Shown: positions 9,500 through 18,578 of the stretch, piece after piece
Layout: every line of letters starts with the position of its first letter
How positions within the stretch are numbered: the stretch's first letter is position 1
DNA from: Flavobacteriaceae bacterium
GTDB taxonomy: Bacteria > Bacteroidota > Bacteroidia > Flavobacteriales > Flavobacteriaceae
Assembly (NCBI GenBank): GCA_028284005.1
Contig: JANQSO010000015.1
Span: 60,008-124,007 of the forward strand
Direction: 5' to 3'
DNA length: 64,000 bases
Notes under the pieces: generated by a model
The model's input: the letters and a program-made list of their open reading frames with translations, nothing else
Told to the model about the DNA's origin: nothing
Database searches by the model: none
Position numbers and translations under genes: made by a program

Positions 9500-10507
9500 T
9501 TAACTTAACTTTTCCGTTAATTTTTTAAAGACTTCTTTTGGGTTTTTGCCTTTGTAAAGAATATTATATACAGCATTTATAATGGGCGTCTTAGCTTTTT
9601 TTCTGTCTTTTAACTGGTTAAGCTCATACGCACTTTTAGTAGCGTAGTATCCTTCGGCTATCATGCTCATTTCCATTTGGGCACTTTTCACAGTATATCC
9701 TTTTCCAATCATAGTGCCAAACATCCTGTTTCGGCTAAAGGTAGAATATCCGGTTACTAACAGATCTCCCAAATAAGCAGAGCCATTAATGTCACGTTTC
9801 ATTTTGTGTACTTTCTTAACATAACGCTTCATTTCACGAATGGCATTACTCATCAAGACACTTTGAAAATTATCTCCGTATCCTAATCCGTGAGCAATAC
9901 CGGCTGCAATAGCATAGATGTTTTTCAACATAGCGGCATATTCTGTACCTTTTATATCATCGCTCGTAGAACATTTAATATACTTACTACTTAAATTCCT
10001 GGCTACTATGTTTGCTTTATTTTCATCTGCACAGGCAATGGTTAAATATGAAAGACGTTCCAGTGCTACTTCTTCTGCATGGCATGGCCCCGTAATTACA
10101 CCAATGTCTTTAAATGGAATATTATAATTTGTATAAAAATGATCTCCTACTATCAAACTACTTTCAGGTACAATCCCTTTTATGGCAGAAAAGATGATTT
10201 TGTTTTTAAGTGATGAGGATGTAAGTTTTTTTAGCTCTGTCTCTAAAAATGCGGATGGAATAACAAAAATGAGATAATCTGCATAGTCCACCAATTCATT
10301 GATATCATTACTTAATTTAAGTTGGTCTACATTGAATTCTACCGAGCTCAGATAATTAGGATTATGTTGCTCTTTTTTAATATGCTCTAACGAATGTTCA
10401 CTTCGCATATACCAGCCTACTTCATCCAAATTCTCGCAAAGCATTTTTACAATAGCTGTTGCCCAGCTTCCGCCTCCAAAAACAGCAAATTTAGGTGTAT
10501 TGGACAT
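9500..10507 (-). CDS. gpsA: NAD(P)H-dependent glycerol-3-phosphate dehydrogenase
   Basis: A 335-residue cytosolic enzyme that reduces dihydroxyacetone phosphate to sn-glycerol 3-phosphate for phospholipid synthesis. Visible family motifs are the N-terminal dinucleotide fold (FGGGSWATA), GPCHAEEVA near the middle, the catalytic-lysine segment AAMLKNIYAIAAGIAHGLGYGDN, and GDLLVTGYSTFSRN. Length is typical. Monocistronic on the minus strand. Confidence 0.94.
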   Translation of the reverse strand: MSNTPKFAVFGGGSWATAIVKMLCENLDEVGWYMRSEHSLEHIKKEQHNPNYLSSVEFNVDQLKLSNDINELVDYADYLIFVIPSAFLETELKKLTSSSLKNKIIFSAIKGIVPESSLIVGDHFYTNYNIPFKDIGVITGPCHAEEVALERLSYLTIACADENKANIVARNLSSKYIKCSTSDDIKGTEYAAMLKNIYAIAAGIAHGLGYGDNFQSVLMSNAIREMKRYVKKVHKMKRDINGSAYLGDLLVTGYSTFSRNRMFGTMIGKGYTVKSAQMEMSMIAEGYYATKSAYELNQLKDRKKAKTPIINAVYNILYKGKNPKEVFKKLTEKLS

Positions 10508-10633
10508 AGATTTATTTTAGTCATTTCAAAAATAATGAATAAAAATGGATTGTATATTTCTGTAAATCAGTGATATATGTTTTTGGCATAGCTTTTGGAA
10601 TCTTATTAATTAGATATATTAAAACCAAAGGTT

Positions 10634-11551
10634 ATGAAAATAGTTAGACTTTTATTCGGATTTGCCTTAACTGCAACAGTATTTACTTCTTGTTATACCG
10701 AAGTGATCGTAGAAGATAATTATAATGATCAAATACCTTCAATAACCTTAGAGGAATTAGTAAGCTCTTATGAGTTATGGTATGTGGATATTGACAGAAC
10801 AACCGGAACTGGATACATTCCTTTTTTACAAAAAGCATTTACAGTTTCATTTAGAAACGGAACTTTAATGGCTAATAATAATCTTTCCGGTATTGGTGAT
10901 CAGGGTGGAGGATTTGGGATTGCAGTAGGATATTACGATACCTTCGATTTCATACTGGATATTTCACATGATATTGATGGATTCTATTCTTTTGATGTGA
11001 TCCAATTAAGGAACAATGAAATCGAATTGTATTTTCCACAACAGGATCTATCATATATTTTAGTAGGTTACCAGCGAAGTACGTTTGATTATAATAAACT
11101 CTTCTATGATAATATCCATTATTTTCTTCAGGAATTTGTTACATGGGAAAAAACCTATACCAGTGAGTATGGTGTTATAAATGAGTTTGATAATGAGAAC
11201 TTTGTACAATTCCTACCTGGCGGAGGTGATGGAAATTTTCAAAGCTCCCAGGATCCCAATGGTACAAATCCATACGATATTTATTGGGACTATACCGGAG
11301 TTTATAATGTGGATGATGTTCCGGGAGATCAATATTTAAAATATTTAACATTGGATTATGATTTTCTGGGCAATGAATACTTTGACTTGAGCGTTATTAA
11401 TGATAACAAGATTGAATTGTTCCATAATGCATCCGGGACGCTATATCGTTTCACGGGGCGGGGATATATTCAATATAAAAATAAAGACGGAAAGTTGCGG
11501 GAATCTAAGGCTGCTATAGCCAGGCAGATGAAAAAGATCAGCAACTTCTAA
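10634..11551 (+). CDS. putative lipoprotein, unknown function
   Basis: A 305-residue protein with a lipoprotein signal (MKIVRLLFGFALTATVFTSC, Cys20) followed by an acidic stretch. The mature part is rich in Tyr, Phe, Asp and Gly and looks all-beta. The C-terminus turns basic (KDGKLRESKAAIARQMKK). It stands alone and is followed by a shared terminator. I do not recognise the family. Confidence 0.8.
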   Translation: MKIVRLLFGFALTATVFTSCYTEVIVEDNYNDQIPSITLEELVSSYELWYVDIDRTTGTGYIPFLQKAFTVSFRNGTLMANNNLSGIGDQGGGFGIAVGYYDTFDFILDISHDIDGFYSFDVIQLRNNEIELYFPQQDLSYILVGYQRSTFDYNKLFYDNIHYFLQEFVTWEKTYTSEYGVINEFDNENFVQFLPGGGDGNFQSSQDPNGTNPYDIYWDYTGVYNVDDVPGDQYLKYLTLDYDFLGNEYFDLSVINDNKIELFHNASGTLYRFTGRGYIQYKNKDGKLRESKAAIARQMKKISNF

Positions 11552-11586
11552 AACACATAATAATTTTTTGGTTGGTTATTTAGTTG

Positions 11587-11624
11587 AAACCGCTCCACTG
11601 ATATCTTATTGGTCGGGGCGGTTT
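11587..11624. terminator. bidirectional rho-independent terminator
   Basis: AAACCGCTCC pairs with GGGGCGGTTT (one G-U pair) around an 18-nt loop, with A-rich and T-rich flanks. It lies between the lipoprotein gene and the convergent nadD and suits both. Confidence 0.75.
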
Positions 11625-12214
11625 TATTTATAGAAATTCATCTCATCGATATACTTCCAAACTTCGTAAGGCAACATAGGGCGAATGTTTTTGCCGGATC
11701 TAATACCATTTCTTATAAAAGTAGACGAAATTTCCATAATTGGAGCATTTACTTTTGTGATCTTTGGGTGATCGCTAAACTGCGTTTCTACAACTCCTTC
11801 TGAAATTCTGGGATAGCAATAAATGGCATATCGATCCAGAATGACCTGATAGTTTTTCCATTTATGAAAACTCTTTAAATTGTCTTCGCCCATAATAAGG
11901 CAAAAGTCCAGATCGGGATGATTTTCTTCTAAATGTACAAGTGTATTTATTGTATAGTTGGGCTGCGGAAGGTCAAACTCTACAGTACTTGCTTTTAGTT
12001 TTGGATAGTCTTCCAGTGCAATGCGTACCATAGTAAGGCGGTGATTATCTTCCAGTAGAGTAGATTTTTTTTTATGTGGGTTGTGAGGGGTAACTACCAT
12101 CCATATTTCGTCGAGGTCACTAAATTCTACCATGTAATTTGCAATAACCAAATGTCCTACATGTATAGGGTTAAAGGTGCCAAAATACAAGCCGATACGT
12201 TTACTGGAGGTCAT
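11624..12214 (-). CDS. nadD: nicotinate-nucleotide adenylyltransferase
   Basis: A 196-residue enzyme that transfers AMP from ATP to nicotinate mononucleotide in NAD synthesis. The nucleotidyltransferase signature GTFNPIHVGH (residues 12-21) and the C-terminal ISSTFIRNGIRSGK motif are intact. The start overlaps the gmk stop by 4 nt (ATGA), so the two are translationally coupled in a yicC-gmk-nadD operon. Confidence 0.95.
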   Translation of the reverse strand: MTSSKRIGLYFGTFNPIHVGHLVIANYMVEFSDLDEIWMVVTPHNPHKKKSTLLEDNHRLTMVRIALEDYPKLKASTVEFDLPQPNYTINTLVHLEENHPDLDFCLIMGEDNLKSFHKWKNYQVILDRYAIYCYPRISEGVVETQFSDHPKITKVNAPIMEISSTFIRNGIRSGKNIRPMLPYEVWKYIDEMNFYK

Positions 12215-12813
12215 TGTTCCTTTACTTTGGAGTCATCTTTTTTCTGAATGAAATCGGCAACCAGATCATGAGATTGCTTAAGAGCCTCATCCAAATTGTT
12301 GTTTTCAATAATATAATCAAATTGTGGTGCTGTAGCCAATTCGACCGAAGCTTTGGCAATACGCATATTGATCCGGTCATCGCTTTCGGTCTTGCGTTTT
12401 TTCAACCGTATTTTAAGCTCATCAATACTTGGCGGCTTTACAAAAACTGCCAGCGTTTTTTCCGGGTACTTCTTTTTAATACGAAGCCCTCCTGCAACAT
12501 CAATATCGAAGATCACATTTTTTTCAGTGGCCCAAATACGCTCCACTTCATTTTTTAAAGTACCATAAAAGTTGTCTCTATAGACTTCTTCCCACTCCAG
12601 GAAATCTCCGTTTTTTATATGCTGTTTGAATTCTTTCAGTGTAATAAAATAGTAGTCTTCTCCGTGCTTTTCGTCTCCACGCGGTTCACGCGAAGTCACC
12701 GATACTGAAAAGTCTAAATTTAGATCTTCCTGTTGCAACAGGTATTGCACAATGGTTGTTTTTCCACTTCCGGAAGGTGCTGAAAAAACAATTAATTTTC
12801 CACCTTTCTTCAT
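12211..12813 (-). CDS. gmk: guanylate kinase
   Basis: A 200-residue kinase that phosphorylates GMP to GDP. The P-loop APSGSGKTT lies at about residues 11-19 and the GMP-binding segment SVTSREPRGDEKHGEDYYF follows. Length is normal. It sits between yicC (1-nt overlap) and nadD (4-nt overlap), the usual flavobacterial order. Confidence 0.95.
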   Translation of the reverse strand: MKKGGKLIVFSAPSGSGKTTIVQYLLQQEDLNLDFSVSVTSREPRGDEKHGEDYYFITLKEFKQHIKNGDFLEWEEVYRDNFYGTLKNEVERIWATEKNVIFDIDVAGGLRIKKKYPEKTLAVFVKPPSIDELKIRLKKRKTESDDRINMRIAKASVELATAPQFDYIIENNNLDEALKQSHDLVADFIQKKDDSKVKEQ

Positions 12814-13670
12814 TATAGAACGTTTAAGGCTTGTTCCTTTATTTTTTCAAGCTCATCTTTCATTTGTACTACTAATTGTTGCATGGGAGCAAAATTAGAT
12901 TTTGAACCAATCGTATTAATTTCACGACCGATCTCCTGAGAGATAAACCCTAATTTTTTTCCGTTGGAATCTTTTGACCGAATGGCTTCGATAAAATACT
13001 CAAGGTGGTTTTTAAGCCGCACCTTTTCTTCGGTAATATCATATTTTTCCAGATAGTAGATAAGCTCCTGTTCAAAACGGTTTTCATCGACAGACTCCTT
13101 CAATTCACTCACAGCTTTTCTTAATCTTTCCTTTACATTATCTATACGTTCTCCGTCCATGTCAATTACCTGGTCAAGCAACGTTGATATGTTGTCGATA
13201 CGTTTTACAAAATCATCTTCCAAAACCTTTCCTTCATCATTTCTATAGTTTGTAACTGCCAGCAATGCATCATCTATTGCTTTAAGGATGGCATCAAATT
13301 CGGTTTCGTCTATTTCATCTCGCTCTGTTTTTAAGGAATCTGGCATACGTACCGCCATTTTTAGTAATTCAACCGGATCTCCGTCAACCACAGAAGAGAG
13401 CTGCTTAATATATTGTTTTACAATAGTTTCGTTGATCTGAGTATTGGTGGTCTCTCCCGTAATTTCAACAAATAGATTAAAATCTACTTTACCTCTAACC
13501 AGCGATTTAGCCAGCTTATCACGCATGGCCAATTCTTTTTCGCGATAAGACGAAGGTACTCTTGTATTAAGGTCGAGATTTTTACTGTTTAACGATTTAA
13601 TTTCTACAGTTATTTTTTTGGAAGGCAATTGTATTATAGACTTACCATATCCGGTCATGGATTGAATCAT
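12813..13670 (-). CDS. YicC/YloC family endoribonuclease-type protein
   Basis: A 285-residue protein with the family start MIQSMTGYGK and the conserved end region RLKNHLEYFIEAI...KLGFISQEIGREINTIGSKSNFAPMQQLVVQMKDELEKIKEQALNVL. YicC/YloC proteins are reported to be RNA endonucleases. It is the first gene of the yicC-gmk-nadD operon and ends on the gmk start codon. Confidence 0.93.
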   Translation of the reverse strand: MIQSMTGYGKSIIQLPSKKITVEIKSLNSKNLDLNTRVPSSYREKELAMRDKLAKSLVRGKVDFNLFVEITGETTNTQINETIVKQYIKQLSSVVDGDPVELLKMAVRMPDSLKTERDEIDETEFDAILKAIDDALLAVTNYRNDEGKVLEDDFVKRIDNISTLLDQVIDMDGERIDNVKERLRKAVSELKESVDENRFEQELIYYLEKYDITEEKVRLKNHLEYFIEAIRSKDSNGKKLGFISQEIGREINTIGSKSNFAPMQQLVVQMKDELEKIKEQALNVL

Positions 13671-13793
13671 ACGCTACTATTAAAATTGTGGTAAAGGTAG
13701 TAAAATTAGGGGAGTATACTTTTTTGTTGGAGGGTTAGTTCTAATAGATTTCAGGAAACACATAGCACCTATATCCCAAACGATAAATGAGGT

Positions 13794-14753
13794 TTACTCT
13801 TTCTTAATAAAATCCAAAGTACGTTGCTCACTATAGTAAAGCCTGTTATTTTGATGAAATCCAACATGCCCGCCATAGTTAGGGATTTCGAGATAGATGT
13901 TTTTACTTTTTGAAGCAAGTCTTACAGGATAACATTCAGCAGATAAAAAAGAGTCATTTTTGGCATTCAATATAAATACCGGGATCTTAATATTTGGAAG
14001 AAATTGGCCACTACTGTTTTTTTGGTAGTAATCAAAAGCATCATTAAACCCATGCGCCGGAGCAGTATAAATAGTATCAAAATCCAGTAATGACTTTATT
14101 TTTTTTAGATCATGAACATTCATTTGTTTCGGAAATTGAGTCATTTTCGCTTTGTATTTTTTCCTCATACTATATAAAAAAGAAGTGCGATAGACCCAAT
14201 TATAATAATGGGCAAGTGATTCCAGAGAACCTTTTAAATTAAGAGGCGAAGAAATAGCAACCCCTTTTTTTATTTGCTTTGGGAACGATTCTCGTTCTCC
14301 CAGGTATTTCAGCAATAAATTACCTCCCAAACTAAAACCTACAAGCACGATCTCACTATATTTATCTTTTTCCAGGATAAAATCTATAACAATCTCCAGG
14401 TCATCCGTTTTGCCTGCATTGTAGGATGCATAACTAATATTCATCTCACCACTACAACCCCTGTAATTTACAGCCGCTACATCCCAATCATTGTTTATTA
14501 AAACCCTGCCTTGCCCTTTCATATAAGTACGCTGGGCATTTCCTTCGAGCCCATGAAGCAAAATAGCAACTCTAGGCGTTCTCTTTTTTGAAAAGGACCA
14601 ATCCACATCCAGAAAATCACCGTCAGGTAAAGAAATACGTTCCCGTTCTTGCAACAACTTTGGTAAAGGGCGCAGTTTTGCAGAATAGATAGTAGAAAAA
14701 TGCCCGTTTTTAAATAATCTTTTAGGTCGGTAAAAGGAAGTTATTGAAGGCAT
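13794..14753 (-). CDS. YheT family alpha/beta hydrolase
   Basis: A 319-residue hydrolase. The lipase-like pattern is clear: LLHGLEGNAQRTYMKG with the oxyanion region, NYRGCSGE, the nucleophile elbow GFSLGGNLLLKYLG, an acid-bearing strand FILNAKNDSF, and the catalytic His in YGGHVGFH. YheT-type enzymes are short-chain esterases of unclear natural substrate. It is separated from yicC by 123 nt and from the divergent tetR by 144 nt. Confidence 0.9.
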   Translation of the reverse strand: MPSITSFYRPKRLFKNGHFSTIYSAKLRPLPKLLQERERISLPDGDFLDVDWSFSKKRTPRVAILLHGLEGNAQRTYMKGQGRVLINNDWDVAAVNYRGCSGEMNISYASYNAGKTDDLEIVIDFILEKDKYSEIVLVGFSLGGNLLLKYLGERESFPKQIKKGVAISSPLNLKGSLESLAHYYNWVYRTSFLYSMRKKYKAKMTQFPKQMNVHDLKKIKSLLDFDTIYTAPAHGFNDAFDYYQKNSSGQFLPNIKIPVFILNAKNDSFLSAECYPVRLASKSKNIYLEIPNYGGHVGFHQNNRLYYSEQRTLDFIKKE

Positions 14754-14850
14754 ACGAAGATCAATGTGTTATTTATGTGAAAATAACACCCTTTTTTGAA
14801 TTTCAAACAATTATGAAGCCGAGACTATTAAAATTATCATAAAATCTTTT

Positions 14851-14868
14851 TTGAAACGATTGTTTCAT
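14851..14868. promoter_or_regulatory. TetR-type operator upstream of the regulator gene
   Basis: TTGAAACGATTGTTTCAT is an imperfect dyad with 8-nt arms around a 2-nt centre. It sits just before a consensus -7 box (TATATTTG, 14869-14876) and matches the perfect dyad at 15496-15513 in arms and spacing, which suggests autoregulation. Confidence 0.7.
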
Positions 14869-14876
14869 TATATTTG
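14869..14876 (+). promoter_or_regulatory. -7 box TATATTTG of the tetR gene
   Basis: A full TAnnTTTG match. A TTG at 14851-14853 gives a 15-nt spacer to a possible -33 element. It places transcription start downstream of the TTG at 14874, so the ATG at 14898 is the true start. Confidence 0.65.
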
Positions 14877-14897
14877 TACAGAAATAGTAGCTTAAAA

Positions 14898-15479
14898 ATG
14901 CCAAGAATAGAAGTTTTTGATAGAGAAAGTGTCATAGATCAAGCCAAGTTGGTCTTTTGGGAAAAAGGATACAATGCTACTTCTATGCAAGACCTTGTAG
15001 ATGCTACCGGCCTTAATCGCAGCAGTATCTATAATTCGTTTGGCAGTAAGATGGAGTTGTATCAACTTACATTAAAAAAGTATCAGAAAGAGGCTACGTC
15101 TTTTTTTCAAATGGCCATGATACAAGCTAAAGACCCTTTAGAAGCGTTAAAGAATATATTTTCCGGAGCTTTAGATGAAATGCTTACAGTTGAAGGAAAG
15201 AAAGGGTGCTTTAATATGAATTGTAAGTCTGAAATGTCAAGACAGGACGAAACTATTAAAAATTGGCTTGTACAAACCCAGGAACAAAGCATTCACTTAT
15301 TTCAGGACTTGGTAGCAAAAGGGCAAGACGATGGTATAATAAATAAAAACAGATCTTCCGAAGCATATGCGCACTATTTATTTAGTGCTTTTCAAGGATT
15401 TAGAATGACAGGAATTTTGATTCAGGACAGAAAAAAATTACAGTCTGTTATGGATGCTGTTTTTACAACGATCACATAA
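14898..15479 (+). CDS. TetR/AcrR family transcriptional regulator
   Basis: A 193-residue regulator with the N-terminal helix-turn-helix (ATSMQDLVDATGLNRSSIYNSFGSKMELY, about residues 30-60) and a helical ligand-binding domain. Two cysteines lie close together in the central part (KGCFNMNCKS). The gene is followed after 70 nt by an SDR gene preceded by the same palindrome, so it most likely represses itself and the SDR gene. The ligand cannot be told from sequence. Confidence 0.9.
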   Translation: MPRIEVFDRESVIDQAKLVFWEKGYNATSMQDLVDATGLNRSSIYNSFGSKMELYQLTLKKYQKEATSFFQMAMIQAKDPLEALKNIFSGALDEMLTVEGKKGCFNMNCKSEMSRQDETIKNWLVQTQEQSIHLFQDLVAKGQDDGIINKNRSSEAYAHYLFSAFQGFRMTGILIQDRKKLQSVMDAVFTTIT

Positions 15480-15495
15480 ATTTTTTTAACCTAAT

Positions 15496-15513
15496 TTGAA
15501 ACGAACGTTTCAA
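15496..15513. promoter_or_regulatory. TetR-type operator upstream of the SDR gene
   Basis: TTGAAACGAACGTTTCAA is a perfect 18-bp dyad (8-nt arms, 2-nt centre), 36 nt before the SDR start. It shares its arm TTGAAACG with the site before tetR. Confidence 0.75.
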
Positions 15514-15549
15514 TATATATTAACTTTAAATATTTAAAATAATTGCATT

Positions 15550-16302
15550 ATGAGTAAATTTAAAAACAAAGTAGTAGTAGTAACAGGTGGAAATTCAGGT
15601 ATTGGGTTAGCAACTGTTCAAAGTTTCTTAAATGAAGGAGCAAAAGTAGTTTTTTCGGGGAGAAGACAAGATGCTATCAACGATGCATCACAAAAGTTAT
15701 CCGGAGATTTCAAAGCCGTGCTGGCAGACCAGGCAAAGCCTTTGGATAATAAAAGATTAATAGAAGAAGCAGTAACTACGTATGGAAAGATAGATGTTCT
15801 TTTTGCTAATGCCGGAGTTGCACAATTTGCAGCATCAGATCAAATTACAGAGGAGTTTTTTGACAACCAGTTTAATATTAATATTAAGGGTCCTGCCTTT
15901 CTGGTTAAAGAAGCAATTCCTAATTTAAATGATGGAGGAAGTATTATTTTCAATACTTCGATTGTACACCAAAAAGGATTTGAAGGGACCGGTGTTTATA
16001 GTGCCACTAAAGGCGCATTAAGATCGTACGCAAGAGTGTTGACGTCTGAATTGGCTCCTCGTAATATACGCGTTAATTCGATAGCACCCGGGCCTATAGA
16101 AACTCCTATTTATAATAAAATGGACGGCATGACAGATGAGCAAGTTCAGGAAATGGGAACAGGTTTTGCCCAAGGAGTTCCGTTAAGACGTTTTGGAAAT
16201 AGTGAAGAAATAGCCGAAGCAGTTTTATTTCTTGCCAGTGAAGATGCTAGTTATGTAAATGGAGTTGAATTGGAAATTGACGGAGGGATGAGTCAAATCT
16301 AA
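15550..16302 (+). CDS. short-chain dehydrogenase/reductase
   Basis: A 250-residue classical SDR oxidoreductase. Motifs: cofactor loop TGGNSGIG (residues 12-19), NAG in the fourth strand, catalytic Ser in FNTSIVHQ and YSATKGA supplying the Tyr and Lys. The C-terminal SYVNGVELEIDGGMSQI is typical. The substrate is unknown. It is probably controlled by the TetR protein encoded directly upstream. Confidence 0.92.
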   Translation: MSKFKNKVVVVTGGNSGIGLATVQSFLNEGAKVVFSGRRQDAINDASQKLSGDFKAVLADQAKPLDNKRLIEEAVTTYGKIDVLFANAGVAQFAASDQITEEFFDNQFNINIKGPAFLVKEAIPNLNDGGSIIFNTSIVHQKGFEGTGVYSATKGALRSYARVLTSELAPRNIRVNSIAPGPIETPIYNKMDGMTDEQVQEMGTGFAQGVPLRRFGNSEEIAEAVLFLASEDASYVNGVELEIDGGMSQI

Positions 16303-16329
16303 TTTCAATTTCATTGTTAAGTTTTATTT

Positions 16330-16352
16330 AAAGGCACTTTTTAGGTGCCTTT
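16330..16352 (+). terminator. rho-independent terminator after the SDR gene
   Basis: AAAGGCAC pairs with GTGCCTTT across a 7-nt loop and is followed by a T run. Confidence 0.8.
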
Positions 16353-16391
16353 TTTATAATTTTTTTAGATACTGGCTGCAAATGTGTTTTT

Positions 16392-16399
16392 TATATTTG
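16392..16399 (+). promoter_or_regulatory. -7 box TATATTTG of the thioesterase gene
   Basis: Full TAnnTTTG match, 16 nt before the ATG at 16416. Confidence 0.6.
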
Positions 16400-16415
16400 A
16401 AAAAATAAAACTCTT

Positions 16416-16889
16416 ATGTATATAAAAGAATTTGAGGTTCGTTGGAATGACCTGGATGCTAACAGGCATTTAGCAAATAGTGCTTACATAACCTATATGA
16501 GCCATACCCGGTTGAGCTATATGCATGAAAACGGTTTTGGCCAGGCTAAAATGGTAGAGCACAATATTGGCCCCGTGGTTTTTTATGAGCACATGTTTTA
16601 TTTTAAAGAAGTATTTCCCGGAAAGCCTATTCGTGTTTCACTACAATTAAAGGGGCTTTCGGAAAACGGCATGTATTTTCAGTTTTTACATAATTTCTAT
16701 GATTATAATGGTAAAAATGTTGCACGCTGTGAAATGATGGGCGGTTGGATAGATCTAAAGGAAAGAAAATTAAGAGGATTGCCGGAAGAATTATATGATA
16801 ATTTAAATAGCATATTAAAAACAAAAGATTTTAAGATCCTCACTAAGGAAGACACGCGTAAGTTTGGTCAAATCCCAAAAGATATATAA
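16416..16889 (+). CDS. hotdog-fold acyl-CoA thioesterase
   Basis: A 157-residue protein of the 4-hydroxybenzoyl-CoA thioesterase type. The start EVRWNDLDANRHLANSAYITYMSHTR carries the family Asp and the long central helix of the hotdog fold. It probably hydrolyses acyl-CoA esters in the cytosol; the chain length is unknown. Own promoter and terminator, so monocistronic. Confidence 0.85.
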   Translation: MYIKEFEVRWNDLDANRHLANSAYITYMSHTRLSYMHENGFGQAKMVEHNIGPVVFYEHMFYFKEVFPGKPIRVSLQLKGLSENGMYFQFLHNFYDYNGKNVARCEMMGGWIDLKERKLRGLPEELYDNLNSILKTKDFKILTKEDTRKFGQIPKDI

Positions 16890-16893
16890 AGTA

Positions 16894-16918
16894 AAAACCC
16901 CGCAATTTGCGGGGTTTT
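16894..16918. terminator. rho-independent terminator
   Basis: AAAACCCCGC and GCGGGGTTTT form a perfect 10-bp stem with a 5-nt loop between two convergent genes; it can work on both strands. Confidence 0.88.
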
Positions 16919-16924
16919 ATTTTT

Positions 16925-17284
16925 TTATTGGTTGTAAAAAAATTGTTCTCGTACAATTTTTCCATCTTCTACCTGGTACACTCCAATTTCTGAAGATTGC
17001 GACCGTTGGCCACTGGGTTTGTGGGTAGTGTCCATTTCAAACTTTACACTAAACCAGTTATCTGCAACCACGGGATTGCCTGCTTTACTACTGTGCACCT
17101 CGAAGGTTTCCTGCCACCATTCACCTTTTTTAGCAACTTCTTCCATACCATTGGAAACATTATTTGGCGTTCCTTCAGGTTCAATACTAACGATCTTCGG
17201 GCTGTATAACTCTTGATAACAACGCTGCCATTCTCCCTGGTTGCACCAGGTTACTAAATTGTTTGCGATCTCTTCAGTTTTCAT
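16925..17284 (-). CDS. SnoaL/NTF2-like protein
   Basis: A 119-residue small cone-shaped-fold protein: N-terminal helix EIANNLVTWCNQGEWQRCYQELY, then strands ending SSEIGVYQVEDGKIVREQFFYN. The NTF2-like superfamily includes isomerases, hydrolases and binding proteins, so no reaction can be assigned. It stands alone on the minus strand. Confidence 0.8.
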   Translation of the reverse strand: MKTEEIANNLVTWCNQGEWQRCYQELYSPKIVSIEPEGTPNNVSNGMEEVAKKGEWWQETFEVHSSKAGNPVVADNWFSVKFEMDTTHKPSGQRSQSSEIGVYQVEDGKIVREQFFYNQ

Positions 17285-17330
17285 AACGATACTATTTAAA
17301 AATTAGGACAGAAAAGATACAAAGAAAATG

Positions 17331-18221
17331 CTAACCATTTTTAGGTTTTCGAGTAGAAAGAAATACACCTATAAAAATAAGTGCAGCAGCACCTGCACGC
17401 AGAGGGGTAAGAGTATCTGCTCCGGCCATAATTGCAAAAAGGACAGCTAATAGAGGTTGTAAATAAATAAAGGCGCCAATGGTAGAGGGACTTAATTGTT
17501 TAAGTGCATAAATATTAAAAAGATAGGTTAATACAGTTGTCGCAATAACTACAAAAGCCAGTTTCCAAATAGCATCAAAATTCAGTATGGACCATTCAAC
17601 TTGAATAAGTTCTTGGATGCCAATAGGTAAATTCATAAATACTGCAAAAAGGAAAAACAACTTCATCAATGTAATTGAACTGTATTTGGCAACCAAAGGC
17701 TTTACCAGAATAAGATAGGCTGAATATGAAGCAGCATTAACTATAAATAAAATGTTTCCCAGGGGAATATTAGGTGCATTGGCCTGAATCTTAATTCCAA
17801 AAAGGATAAGCACTAGAGCACCGGCAAGCCCTAAACCAATCCCAACAGACTTTAACCAGGTGATTTTTTCTTTCAGAAAAATTGCCGAAAGAACTAATAA
17901 TAATACAGGAACAAGTGTTATAACTACAGAGCTGTTTATAGGAGTGGAAAGGCTTAAACCTTTAAAAAACATAAGCATGTTGAGGGCCATTCCAAAAAAG
18001 GAACAAATAATAATACGCCACCAATCTCTACGCTCGATCTTTTCAGAAGGGAAAAAGAAACTAATTACCCAAAACAACAAAGCTGCTCCTAATACACGAA
18101 GTAGAATAAAACCATAGGGCTGTATCACTTCAGGCATCAACCCTTTGGCAATAGTGTGATTTGCTCCGTATATGGCACTGGCGGCAGTGGCTGCTAATAA
18201 AGCTAAGGCTCTCTTATTCAT
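17331..18221 (-). CDS. EamA/DMT family transporter
   Basis: A 296-residue protein with ten predicted membrane helices in two repeated EamA halves (TINSSVVITLVPVLLLVLSAIFLKEKITW in the first, STIGAFIYLQPLLAVLFAIMAG in the second). Such carriers export metabolites or amino acids; the substrate is unknown. It lies 8 nt after the ArsC-like gene, so the three genes 19340-17331 may form one transcript. Confidence 0.9.
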   Translation of the reverse strand: MNKRALALLAATAASAIYGANHTIAKGLMPEVIQPYGFILLRVLGAALLFWVISFFFPSEKIERRDWWRIIICSFFGMALNMLMFFKGLSLSTPINSSVVITLVPVLLLVLSAIFLKEKITWLKSVGIGLGLAGALVLILFGIKIQANAPNIPLGNILFIVNAASYSAYLILVKPLVAKYSSITLMKLFFLFAVFMNLPIGIQELIQVEWSILNFDAIWKLAFVVIATTVLTYLFNIYALKQLSPSTIGAFIYLQPLLAVLFAIMAGADTLTPLRAGAAALIFIGVFLSTRKPKNG

Positions 18222-18229
18222 TAGCTGGT

Positions 18230-18577
18230 TTAAAGTGAGGCTTTAATAGCTTCTACGGTTTTTTTGCTGTTTCCAACAAAGATTTGGTTATTATTTACAA
18301 TGACGGGCCGCTGTAAAAAGGTATAATGCTCCAGTAATAACCTTTTAAAATCCCTCTCTTTTAGGTCTTCATTTTTCAAACCTCTTTCTTTATACAGTTT
18401 TGCCCGTTTGCTAAAAAGTGCTTCATAGCTTCCAGCTAGCTCTTTTAATTCCTCCAGTTGCTTTACGGAGATCTCTTCATGTTTTATGTCTTGTTTAATA
18501 AAGGAAGAAGGAAGGCCAACCTCTTTTATAATACGTTTACAGGTATCGCATGTAGACAGGTAATATATTTTTTGCAT
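18230..18577 (-). CDS. ArsC/Spx family thioredoxin-fold protein
   Basis: A 115-residue protein with an N-terminal CDTC redox motif (residues 10-13) and the ArsC-type C-terminal segment LLLEHYTFLQRPVIVNNNQIFVGNSKKTVEAI. It could be an arsenate reductase-like or Spx-like protein; no ars genes are nearby, so arsenic resistance is not supported. It starts 1 nt from the stop of the upstream lipoprotein gene. Confidence 0.85.
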   Translation of the reverse strand: MQKIYYLSTCDTCKRIIKEVGLPSSFIKQDIKHEEISVKQLEELKELAGSYEALFSKRAKLYKERGLKNEDLKERDFKRLLLEHYTFLQRPVIVNNNQIFVGNSKKTVEAIKASL

Positions 18578-18578
18578 T

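Noticed and set aside
18230..18577. Arsenate resistance gene
   Set aside because: No arsenic genes are nearby and a bare CDTC motif fits Spx-type proteins equally well.
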